Below are positions 25,333-36,592 of a stretch of DNA of 64,000 nt, piece after piece (positions within the stretch are counted from its first letter, which is position 1; every line of letters starts with the position of its first letter). The DNA is taken from NCBI GenBank assembly GCA_016758965.1, contig JAEPRB010000051.1, positions 62,001 to 126,000 of the forward strand. The letters are read 5' to 3'. The stretch comes from Circinella minor (taxonomy: Eukaryota; Mucoromycota; Mucoromycetes; Mucorales; Lichtheimiaceae). A program made the translations under genes and the position numbers. The notes below the pieces were generated by a model that had not been told where the DNA came from, made no database searches, and worked only from the letters and a program-made list of their open reading frames with translations.

Positions 25333-28300
25333 ATGAAATACTGTAAAAACATTTGAATCTCAATTTGTATAAAGATACATGGCATGCGAAATATCAAGAC
25401 CTAAAACTCTTTTTTTTTTGTAAAGATATTAATGATAAACGCATTTCTTTATGTTCCTCCTTTGATTTACAATATATATATATATATATGCGTGTGTGGG
25501 TAGTTGTGTTCTGTTACAAATGATTTATATATTCATATAGAGCATACTATACGTATTGAGATATGAGATGAATTGTAGTAAAGGAAAGTTATCTTGTACG
25601 ATATAATAGTTACTAATATACGTACTCAATGTAAGTATTAACTTTCGCTACAGTCATTGGTCGCTATTACTATTCTCCTATGGCGAGTGGACAAATAATA
25701 GAACTTTTTAAAGAAATACCGTTAATACTAATCTGCTGGTTTTATTTTGCTTTTATAAATTTATTTTGTTTTGTCTTTAAGCTCTTCATCAAAGTACACA
25801 CTCAACGCTCCGCCCCGCCCCCCAAGATCTCTGAAAGGCTTCTTTCGGTGAGAGCAATAAAAAAAATATATTTTTAAAGTACAAAAATCAATGTATACTA
25901 ATAGGTGAACCATAAAAAATGATGTAAATGATCAAAAGACAGAAACTCCTAACTATTGAATTATCATACATATATAATAAGCTTTTTTTTTCTTGACTTA
26001 AATTTCGTCGATATAGCCAAATCATGCCATTTTTTTTTATTTAACTTTGATCCAAGTAACTCAACTAAAAAAAAAAGTCGGTAGTCTAATTTCATTCAAG
26101 TCCATTTTTTCAGTTTGGAAAATGTAGGTACCCACTTCAAAATTCTCAGACGTTTTTTGTATTATATAAAAATAACTGTGCTAACCTATTAATAATGATG
26201 GTGTTGTAAAAACCAAAGAAAAAGCCACTATCATAAATGTGTTGTTTCAATCTTAGATTCTCATCCATTACCAACGACCTTTTCAGTAGCACAAGAAAGA
26301 ATGGGCGGAACAACATTTGTTCCGGACTCACCTTTTAATAAAGTTATGTGAAGAGTCAATACTCTTCTAAAAAAAAAAGTCCAATTTGAAGTTATATAAT
26401 CATATTTTTCTATTAAAATAGTCATAAATCAAATTAATGCCGTGATCAATTGAAGTAGAAATATCAATGAATGATTACGTAGTATTCAGATAATAAAAAA
26501 AATGATAAATGTAATTGCCGAATGTTATGCCGATAAACCCCTCCCCCCGTCATCTTATGTTGTTCGCGTGGCTGTAGATTACTTTCTCACGGTACATATA
26601 AAAGGAAGAATATATCTATTTTAACTATGAAGAATCCACACAACATAATTTCGTTATGGGTAGTCCTTAAAAGGATTTACATTTTCCCATCACATCAAAA
26701 AAAAATAATCTTTATTTTCCAGCTGCTACATTATTATTTTAAACATTATTTGTTGATAAAAAGAAAAATTCTGAGTTTGTGTTCAACAAGTCGCTTCAAA
26801 AGTAATATTTTTAAGCATGATCAGGTGAACAATTTTTGCTTTAAGAAGAAAATGGAAAAACGTGGCTATCTGATCATTATTATTAGTTGCGAATCATTCC
26901 TTCTATAAGTTGTGAGTGAAATAATTATAAGCCTTTACTGAATTCACATGATATATTATCAAACGACGATCATTTTACAAATGTACTAAAGTTTAACCAA
27001 GATATTGGATCTCTATTTTTGTTTGAGAACAAGTTATTTATTTATATAAACAAATAAACAGGTAATTAAAATAATATCTCAAAAAAAAAAACATGTCATG
27101 TGATGTTATAACTAAATTACAAGATCATCAGGTTATGTACAAAATCCACAAACAAATAATTGATACTGTATACATCTAATATTAATAAAGGTACCATAAG
27201 AGTGTCTAGAACCAAAAATAACGATAATAATAATAATAAGATTCGCTTTTTTTTTTCTATTAAAAAAATCACGTCAGTTAGAAATGTAAAGATAGAAATA
27301 CGTACCGATGATAGAAATACGTACCGATGACAGAACCTTAAAATCAAATACAACTTAAAAATTTTATTTTAATTATTTGCAGTAGAAGATGGATAATAAG
27401 TTGACAATTCAACGTGCTTCATTTTTTTCTTTCTTCCACAGTCGAATCAAAAGAACAACAATAACAACAAGTCGAGGTACATGTGTGTGTACACAGCAAA
27501 CAATAACAACAATAACACTTGTTATTTTACTATTTAAACTTCCTAAATGATTAAGCGACTTTATTTTATTTATTTGTTTACTTGTCTCCTTTTTTTTTGT
27601 GTTGTTGTCTAAATATGTATTGATGTAAAAAAAAAGAAAGTGGCCAAATAATTTTGTTTTGTTTCGCTTTTTGTTTACTTTATAAACAAGCAAATAAATA
27701 ATAATAAAAAATTAAAGGTGTCACAACAGAGCACATACAATGTTATAATTGGGAAAAAAGATATGTACGAATTTGGAAGTACCCTTCGAGGTTATACCAG
27801 CTAACTTCCAACTTTTCCCGGATACTGTTCTATGATATATAAAATAAAAATGAGACGAAAAACGGGAATAGTCAACTATTCACCCGCGTGTATTTGTTAT
27901 ATGGATTCCGTAATATTCCAAAAGGTAATGAGATATAAAAAAAACCGGGAAATTCCGCAAAACTAACAATGGGGGTCAGTGCTTCCTTCATTGAGGGATT
28001 AAACAACGACCAAGAAGCTTTGTTAAACCAATGTAAACTCCGTTTTTCTATGTTTTTCTGTAATCTACAAATTATGACCTTCGGGTTGCTATAGCAGCTT
28101 TAAAAGTGAGGTGACTAATTTGATTTTATTCATTCATGCAACCACGTTCTTTTTGTTGTCATGATGAATAGTTTTATACATTTTTTTTGGTCGTACAAGA
28201 AAAAGATTTTTTTTTAAAGCCGCTCCATTTTTTTTTCTCTTTCAGCACACATGGCAATGGAAAAATGATTTTCTTTTTTTTTTTTTATGATTGTGATTTT

Positions 28301-28966
28301 TCATAACAATTCGCACATGCGGGATAAAAATACGCCGAGGGGAGATCATGCGCGGCTGACCAAGCAGCAGGGTTTCTTATTTGTGATAATTTCCTATTAT
28401 TCTATTATAATTATGTATTATAATAGACCCAGTCATTCTTCCGCGCCCCCGAATCTATGGTTGTTCAAACTGTATCGTATAAATATGGACTTGATGAGAA
28501 AAAAGCATGTTTATCTTTATCAAAAAGTACCAGAAAAGTACATATATTTCTATTGTTAAATCAACAAAAGTTCGTTTGGGGGGAGGAGAAGGCTCAAGAA
28601 TAAACTTTACTCCGTTTAAAAGGATAAAGACAAACCCGAAGGAAGGTTTACCATTCTCAATAAAAAAAAAAAAAACTAGACAAAAAAAGAGGAAGTAAAC
28701 CAAATAAGGGTTTGAATGATTTTTGATTGTGATTATAAAAAAGACAGCTTCTTTTATTCTTCTTTTCCAACCTATTTTCCTTCTTTCTTGTTCGTTTTAC
28801 TTCTTCTATTTATTTTTCTTATATTAAAAAGAAAAGATAATTAATATATAAATACCCTATCAAATTCGTTTTCGTTTTTTTTTTATTTCACTTTGCTCTC
28901 TAGTCTACAATTATCCTCTCCAGTCTAAAATTATTCTGCTTAAAATAATACAATAATAATAACGAC
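25333..28966. other. 3.6-kb gene-less AT-rich region
   Basis: No ORF here has supporting splice structure or family similarity. It contains a TA microsatellite (about 25472-25490), a short C-rich stretch (25808-25823), many homopolymer A/T runs and an exact 19-bp tandem duplication at 27291-27328. The last part is the upstream region of the arrestin gene. Confidence 0.65.
27291..27328. repeat. Exact 19-bp tandem duplication
   Basis: GATAGAAATACGTACCGAT is present twice head to tail (27291-27309 and 27310-27328), then decays to GACAG. Confidence 0.85.
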
Positions 28967-30646
28967 ATGCATGGATCAACAACATTTGCAATCAATTTAG
29001 AAACTGACCATGTCATTCTTCATGGTACAACAGACGAATCAGCTGGTGTCATTTTAAGAGGTTCAGTTGTATTAGATTCTCGTGAAAATACCAAAATCAA
29101 ATCTATTACATTAAAGTTTCAAGGAAGAACCAAAGTCCAATGGACAGAAGGTACAAACAATAATTATATTATCCTTAACTATTATTTTATTACATAATTC
29201 GATGAATAAACTAAATAAAATAAAAATTATATATAGGTCATGGATCTCATCAACGTCATTATAAGGAAGAACGAACAATTATTGAACATGAATGGAACTT
29301 TATGCCACATAAACGTAAGACTTATCATCTTTCTGAAGGAGTTTACAAATGGTAAGCCTCTTTTAAAAAAAAATTCTGCCACTTTTTTTTTATCACCTCA
29401 TGTCATAAAAGAAACCCTTATTATTCCGATTCCGGGATCATGTATCACCTCTTTTATGCTCATTATTTAAGTCAATCCGCTCCGCTATTAAAGAAGCCGG
29501 ATTTGATTGTATTCTTCGTTGTGGAAAGAATCGGAGCGAAAAGTAAAACTAAACTAATTATAATTCTTTTTTATCAACAATAGGGATTTTGAACTTCCTT
29601 TACCAGGTGACCTTCCAAGTACTATTCAACATGATTTGGGTCAAGTCTATTATCGATTAAAAGCAGTAGCTGAACGACCTGCTTTTTCAATGAATTATAT
29701 TGCTAAAAGAAATGTTTTGTTAAGTCGATTAATGTTACCTTCATCCCTTGAATTAAATCAATCTGTTGTGATTTCCAACGAATGGACAGATAAATTGTCG
29801 TACAACATTAGTGTACCACGCAAAGTCTTTAGTTGTAACAGTCCTATCCCTATCTTTTTTGATCTCGTTCCGATTGCAAGTCAATTAACGGTACGATCCA
29901 TTTCTTGTTCCTTGAAGGAATACATCACTTTATCTACCAATGAACATACCAAGAGCGAAGGTCGTATTGTACATCATACCCATGACGATCATTTCTCAAA
30001 TGCTACCGATCGCTGGACAACAACTGAAGTGTTGACAGTACCTTCAGAACATAATATCCATTCTGATCTTTATTCTGATCTGATTAAAATCAAACATAAA
30101 CTCAAGTTTACAGTATCTATGATGAATGCTGATGGTCATATTTCTGGTACGTAGTACAAAAATTACATATAATGGAACTTTCTTTTTTGAACAAGTTACT
30201 AACATCTTCTTTAAACTTCTTTTACTTATATAGAATTACGAGCTGCTATCCCTATTATTATTGCTTCTCTTGCCCCTGAAGAAGTCGCCAATGAGTTACC
30301 TGCATATGAAGATGCATGGAAATCAATGCCCTATGACCCTGTTCTGGTTGCTAGTTTGATTGCATCAGGTGATTTACCTTCATCGATCGCTCGTGCATTA
30401 CCTAATGAAGCAGCATCCAATATCGAAAGTACAAATACAAGCACCACAACAAGCAGTGCAAGTAGTATTGACGAAGATGTTGTTCGAGGCCCTGAAGATC
30501 CCTTACCATGGTGGCAAGGTGTTGATTTAAGTCGCGTCCCTTCTTATAGTACTGCTTGTACAAGTAGAAGACTTTACAGTTTTTCAGGTTCTTTACCTGC
30601 TTATGATTCTCTTGTTCTTCCAAGTAGAACCACAGCTATCAACTAA
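28967..30646 (+). CDS. Arrestin-domain protein (alpha-arrestin / ART-type trafficking adaptor)
   Basis: Exons 28967-29150, 29237-29351, 29584-30146 and 30234-30646 give 424 aa. The N-terminus has the arrestin_N pattern (beta-strands, DHVILHG, then GVILRGSVVL and IKSITLKFQGRTKVQW). The middle exon carries an arrestin_C-like domain (YNISVPRKVFSCNSPIPIFF, then LTVRSISCSLKEYI). The Ser/Thr-rich C-terminal tail contains two LPAY motifs, in ELPAYEDAW and SLPAYDSL, which resemble the PY-type motifs that recruit Rsp5/Nedd4 ubiquitin ligases; a strict PPxY is not seen. The expected role is coupling plasma-membrane transporters to ubiquitination and endocytosis. The specific ART subfamily cannot be decided by eye. 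Confidence 0.85.
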
Positions 30647-32940
30647 ATAGTTTGACCACGTTTATTATCACGTGTGTGTCAATCAAAAGAGAAAATTAAT
30701 TATATCCATTCTTTCACCCTGCCCCCCCCCCTTTCTTTTCATTTTGTAAATAATTCCTTTCGCGCTTTCCGTCTTATCTTTTTCATCATTGCATTTTTTC
30801 ATTATCATCATCATCATAACACGCATTCATTTTGTAATATAAACATTCAACAAACCATCTGGACTTTTTTTTATATCATTATTACTTTCTTATACCAATT
30901 TTTTTTTTCTTTTTATAATCATATCTTATCCAAAAAAAAAAAAATCGGAACATATAAATATTCTTTATCACTTCATGTTATGCAAAACTATAACTATTAA
31001 AAAAATTATTTTATACCTATAAAATTCATTGAAATAACTTTATTCAAAAGAGAAAAAAAAAACTAAGCGGAAATATGGGATTATGCGCATAATAAACATG
31101 TATCTAGATATCTGTCCATTACTATATCTATATTATGTGCGTGTGTGTAGCCGTTTGACGTACCAAGCAGTTTACTAGATTCCGAAGTATATACACAGGA
31201 TTTTTCCTAATGATTGGCGGGGGCCATTTTTCCCATCATGGCGGGGGATGTTTTTTCATTTTGGCGTTGGGGGGGGTTCTTTGATTGGCGGTGTGCTTTT
31301 TGTGATTGGCAGGAAGTGAGAATTACACCCCCAGCGGTTTCCCAAAAAACGCGGGCACGTGATCTATCAAAATGAAAAATATATTTTCCGTTGTATGTAT
31401 GCATTGAGAAATAATATCAATTTTTAGTGTTAACTTTTCTTTCAGTAACGAATTTAATACGAATTCAAATAGAAAGTATTAGAATGATGGAAAAATTAAA
31501 AAGTTGATATAGAATAAGAAAAACGAATATGATTATATGTATCGAGTGGATGGGAGCATAGTGCATCACATTATATGTGTTCTGTTCATTCGAGTATTTG
31601 TTTATATCTATCCAAGTATCGAACTGGAAAGATGTAAAAAATGTTTCAACAGTGTAAGATCAGTGCATATATGACATGTCACAATTTTTATGTTAATAAG
31701 ACTCAATAATAATAATATAATGAATTCATCATATTTTTCAGTGGTTTGCTTAGTTATAAAATATTGGCGTACGTATTAAAATAATCATACCGTAATTATT
31801 TTGAAAAGGAAGACTGTAGCTCATGTAAGATAATAATTGATTTTTTTGATGCCTCATTTCTTATTGTTATTATTTTTTCCTTAATAAAATATATTAAGAG
31901 CAAAAGATAGAGTGGTATATATTTTTCTTCGATTATTAGGCGTATAACTTTTATTTATGATTCAACTAGTAGCTGTGTGGTCATTAACATTCAAAAATCA
32001 CTGGCGTTTAAGAACGTTGACAAGTTTATCATTTGTTTGATATTTATTTATATCACTACGTAGCATTTGCACTTTTACATTATATTTTATCATTCTTGGA
32101 CTGGTAAATTATTTCCAATATAAGTTATTAAAACTACGTACGTAATGATCCTTTTTTTTTTATTAATAACAAAACCATCCGTGAATTAAAACCAAAATAA
32201 AATAAAAATAATCGTTTTAATTCTCACGACTTACAACAAACTTTCTACTAATACTTTTAACGAAATGTATATTGTTACGCCCTATTTTTTTTACCAATAA
32301 AAGTTTTATTTATTTATCATTATTTCCATATATATTATATTCGTTGAGATTTCTTCATTGAATGAAATTATTTCATCAAAGATAACAACTTTTGTTTCCC
32401 GATTTATTTCTTTTTCTTATTATTTAGTAACAATTTCACCGTCGTGCTGAATTCTCTTCACTTATAGTTTAGTATAAATAACCCCTTCAATTTTAGTTTC
32501 CAAAAGATCTTTAGTTCACACTTCACACAGTTTTACTCTTATTTCATTTTATTCTTATTTTATCAATATCCTCTTTCCAAATTAAAGTCAATAAATAAAC
32601 AAATTATTATTATCAGTATTATTATTTGATCAACTGAGAGATTATTCTTTACTATCATTATTAGTGGTTTCGGCATATAAAGACCGAAAACGTGAACTCC
32701 CACTTCAGTATATAATTTTAGTGACACAAACAGACATAAAGTCTTCTATTAAAATATATTTTTACTTGCTTAATCCCTACTTTTCTCTTTTAACGTTACT
32801 CCGAAGGTCTTGCTACCAACGAAACGTAACAATATATTGCTACTATTAAAAAAAGTACGTAACCAAAATAATACGTAATATACTTCTTGCCTATCAAGTG
32901 AGACTCGTCTCGTTTATTTTCAATAAGTATCGTTAAGATC

Positions 32941-32965
32941 TACTTATCGATGTCGATGTCGATGT

Positions 32966-32997
<32 letters not shown>
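32941..32997. repeat. TCGATG repeats followed by a T30 tract
   Basis: Three near-exact TCGATG units (32947-32966) run into thirty consecutive T residues, the longest homopolymer in the window. It could be a microsatellite, or the poly(A) tail of a minus-strand retroposed sequence. Confidence 0.7.
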
Positions 32998-32998
<1 letters not shown>

Positions 32999-33256
32999 TT
33001 GTCAAAAGTCCAAGTCTGTTGTCAAAATGATTTTTTAAAGACCCTAAGAATGATATAAACATTGCATAAAACAAAGCTTTTTCAATCTCATCGTTTGACT
33101 CATAATAAAAAGATATAAGTAAAATTGAATATAATCTTCATCTTCATTTTCTTTTTACTCTCTCTCTCTTTTTATAATTATCATCATACACTGTATAGTA
33201 CATATTGTACATTCTCGTATTTTTTTTACATCACTCTATCATCTCAGCCAATAACT

Positions 33257-33389
33257 CATGCGTTGTGGGACGCACCGCCTCCGGACGCAGGCCTAGGGAC
33301 CAGTTACCTCTGTCCTTCGGGACTTCTGTACACTGGAGTAGCCCTATGCTTAAAAACGTGTAAGTTAACCCACGCTTTTTTTTTTTTTT
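33257..33389 (+). other. GC-rich structured island ending in a T14 run (possible Pol III-type ncRNA)
   Basis: In AT-rich surroundings this stretch is GC-rich and foldable. TGCGT/ACGCA (33259-33274) makes a small hairpin. A longer nested hairpin follows: GGCCTAGGG against CCCTATGC (33290-33298 with 33342-33350, one mismatch), CCAGT with ACTGG (33300-33304 with 33332-33336), and GTCC-TTCG-GGAC (33312-33323) with a UUCG tetraloop. About 25 nt downstream is a T14 run (33376-33389), as at Pol III terminators. I do not recognise it as tRNA, 5S, U6 or SRP RNA. Class and strand are inferred. Confidence 0.4.
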
Positions 33390-34622
33390 GAAAACTCCTG
33401 GGTAGCACGAAAATACGATGGCGGTGTAATTTCAGATGTTGGCAGAATTACAAATTCTTATGGCAGCTGGGAACTACAATTTTGATCACTTCTTTCAAAT
33501 AAATTTTTATAGATGATGGGCTCCTTTTACTTTTATGTTGTAATTTTATGATTTATTAAAAAAAACATATATGACTATGACAAAAAAAAAAGAAGATAGA
33601 TATATATGAAACAAAAGAAAAGCCAAGAAGAAAACCTACGTACAACATCCTTTCCCTCTCTCCCTCCATACGACACCGAGGAATAAACGTAAGTGAATGT
33701 TTAATCCAACCTTGAAAATCTTGAGCAGAGACTTGGTTAACAGAGCTAATAAAAATGATTAAAAATGTAAGCATCACAGATTTTTATAAAGCCTTCAAGT
33801 TGGCTACATGGAACATCTGGAACAAGAACATTATAGCCGGTCATTAACATCTGGAAATTGGTAGTTTATTTATCTTAAAATACACATTTTGTCTTCATCT
33901 TTTTTTTTTAATAGTTATTGTGCCTATTTTATGGTTTTTTACTACTAATATTTATATTATTTTTACTTTTCTTTAGTAAAAAGATATATTGCTCTATAAT
34001 CAGCTTTGGCATCACTGGATTTATAGTTTTTATTCTAGTACTGTAATATAATTCCGTACCCTTGTATATATAATATAAATGTAAGTGCACAGTATTTTTA
34101 TTTTTAATTTATCCTGTGCTTTAATAAGTTGAATAAGTTAATTCATTGTCATTGTACTACTGAGTAAAAATGGAAGAATACTCAAAATGAAACAAAAGCG
34201 CTATTTTCTTAACGCCAACATTATATGTTAGAAAATATTATTTATGCAAAGGTACAACTTGGAGGACAGGATAGTAACGAAATGAGCAATGGCTCGACCA
34301 AGCACACCGGAATAAAATAAACACAGTCATGGGGGGATGGAACGACCGCAGGATGGCACGACTTTTAGTACCTGTTAATTGAAAGGAACTCCCTTTTTTT
34401 TTTAGCGTAGACAAGGACAGGTACGAAAAAAAAAGCTCATCGTTCAGTAAAAGACATAGGGTGAAAAAACGTTATCCGAAACAACAGAAATATCCCTTGA
34501 TAGTTTTTAAATTTTATCCTCACACCTTTATACAATGTAATATGATACAAGAGAGAGTGAATGAGATGGAGAGAGAGGGATATTGACTGTTTCCCAATAA
34601 ATCGTTTGTTTTTCTTTATAAG

Positions 34623-34838
34623 ATCAGAACTATTGATCAATTGGTGGATGTACGCGACAATGAAGAAAATCAACTCCAAATAGTTTTAAATTTAAGAAGA
34701 AAAAGGCAGCTGGAGGAACAAGAACGTGAATTAAGATCAAATTCTCTTGCTGGTTCTGCTCCTCTTAGGGAAATCGATGAAAATTCAAGTAAACGACGCA
34801 GAAAAGCAAAGGGTAAAAAAAGAATTAAGATAAAATAA
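34623..34838 (+). other. Possible exon: basic, Lys/Arg-rich open segment
   Basis: An open frame follows a plausible acceptor (TTTATAAG). It encodes a charged helix rich in Arg, Gln and Glu, then LAGSAPLRE and a basic stretch resembling a nuclear localisation signal. There is no good ATG. It may be a 5' exon of the doubtful gene at 35438, since similar charged N-termini occur in Mucorales hypothetical proteins as I remember them. Evidence is weak. Confidence 0.2.
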
Positions 34839-35437
34839 AATAATAATGAAAAGAAACTATTTGGCTCGGGCTTTTGAATCAATCTTCTTGGTAGACCGTG
34901 ATGCATCGAGCATATAATACTCGCATTGAACTTTTCCTCGGGTGTAATGAATTACCTTTTCGAACAAAAATGCTCGTCTTGTGAGTATGAATAATAAATG
35001 GTGGTTGGTTTAAAAATGAAGTGCGTTATTAATGTTTTTCCGATTTAGTGTTATGATACTACATATGAATTCTGTTACGTATTAATCTCTCCTGGGCTTA
35101 CAAGGAGTTGGTACAAGTGAGCACACCTGAGATTTCCTGATTTTTTGTTGCAGAACCGGAGACTTGATATATATTTAAATACGACATCTCGCTCATCGAT
35201 TATTCTTTGCTAGTACTTGTGGGTATTTCCATATTTAGATAATGACTCATAAGAATACTATACACAATTATTAAATTATAGTACATTTTACTCCCGATTA
35301 GCGCAACTCGCCTAAAAAACTTGATGGAAGTTCCACGTTGCGATTCCATTAAGTATTTTTAACATTTCCAAACACAAATAGTGCAGAACCGGGAGATTTG
35401 CAAAAGCGAGAGGTGCAAAAGCGGAGGTTGACTGTAC

Positions 35438-36592
35438 ATGGATAAAACCAAGAATAAAGGTATCACGTTACCAGAAGTGGTTGATGGTGATGTGATTGCA
35501 CAACATTTTAAAGAACAGGTACTTTTAGTGAACAGATAAGGTGAACGGCCCATATTTTTTATGTATATACTGATCAATGAAATATATCTTTTGTCGATAG
35601 ACAGATCGAACTTCTAAAGAATCGTTTATCGATTATTCTGTAAATTTGTTGCCAAGTTACACTATAAATGAGCAATTAAGAATGATTAGAATCTATGGTT
35701 ATTTGTATGTATATCAAGTGTGTGTGCTGGGGGAAGATAATTATCACTTGTAACCTAATGAATAATTTGTAGATTATTTATGCGTGCAACTAAACAAAAT
35801 AATTTGAACAGATGGCGTCGTATGTCGGAACAAGATTTAATATTCCATTCCATCTGGTCTACAATCATTGGTATAATATTTGAAGATTCAACAGTACGTA
35901 GTGGTTTTGACTTCGTAAGTATTTGGAAGAGTTATTTAGATTAAGTTGTTGAATATATACAGTAATTATACGAGTGCTGATATTAATATAAATCATTTTT
36001 AACTCATACAGAAAGAGGTGCCTTCAAAATTGATCTTCGTGCCATCTCAGAATCTATCAATAATACAGAAAACAGCAATATTATCAAGTCGTATGATTTA
36101 TCAAATTGCGAGGATGCTAAAGAAGGAAAGATCCCGAAAAAAAAATGTAACAGATAACACAAAGTTAATCGTTCAAGGAAAGGTGATTTTAGATAAGATT
36201 GCACAAACTTGTCAAATGGAATTTGAAGACGCAAAAAAATTACAAGTAATAAAAATCCAAATATCAGGTAAGAAACTTTTATAATGTATAAAATATTCGT
36301 TTCATTTATTTCGATTCAGAACACTAAAATGAAAAAAGAAAATAGGGTTGAAAGCGGTATTAGTACAAGCATCTTAAGCAGTGGAGGTATAGCCGTTTCT
36401 ATTTTAGAATCAAAATACATTCGTTTTAGCAACCCCGATGATTTTTCCCCATCAGTGAGTTGCTATTTGGAGGAAGTAAAAGATGGGGAATTTTTTTTAC
36501 AAACGATTGTCATTTATTTTCCAACCCATCCATTTTGCCACCCCATTTACAACCACTGCTGGAGGTTCCATTTTACAAAAAATGTATTTTAG
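35438..36592 (+). CDS. Hypothetical protein, possibly decayed; Mucorales-type family
   Basis: Four exons joined by ordinary GT-AG introns read cleanly: 35438-35518, 35601-35704, 35773-35914 and 36012-36267. The last part (about 36320-36592) stays open but needs a poor acceptor to keep frame, and beyond about 36520 a different frame reads better. The segment RRMSEQDLIFHSIWSTIIG recalls a large family of uncharacterised proteins in Mucorales genomes, from memory. No catalytic motif is visible. Good splice sites argue for a recently active gene; the 3' end suggests decay. The start is uncertain and upstream exons are possible. Confidence 0.4.

Larger units (their letters stand above)
30647..35437. 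other. 4.8-kb gene-poor region with GC-rich islands and homopolymers
   Basis: The region has no well-supported gene. It contains a G-rich GATTGGC cluster (31205-31365), a T30 tract (32968-32997), a GC-rich hairpin island ending in a T14 run (33257-33389) and possible inverted ends AATTACACC (31321 and 33431). A short Lys/Arg-rich open segment lies at 34623-34838. Apart from these it is AT-rich and featureless. Confidence 0.6.

Noticed and set aside
25680..25877. 65-codon ORF downstream of the F-box gene
   Set aside because: Hydrophobic low-complexity translation of AT-rich sequence without flanking exons.
27409..28703. Several 80-95 codon ORFs on both strands
   Set aside because: They overlap each other, are built from homopolymers, and lack splice or family evidence.
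33125..33391. 88-codon ORF across the structured GC-rich island
   Set aside because: It is bounded by homopolymers and reads through hairpin arms; RNA or repeat structure explains the composition better.
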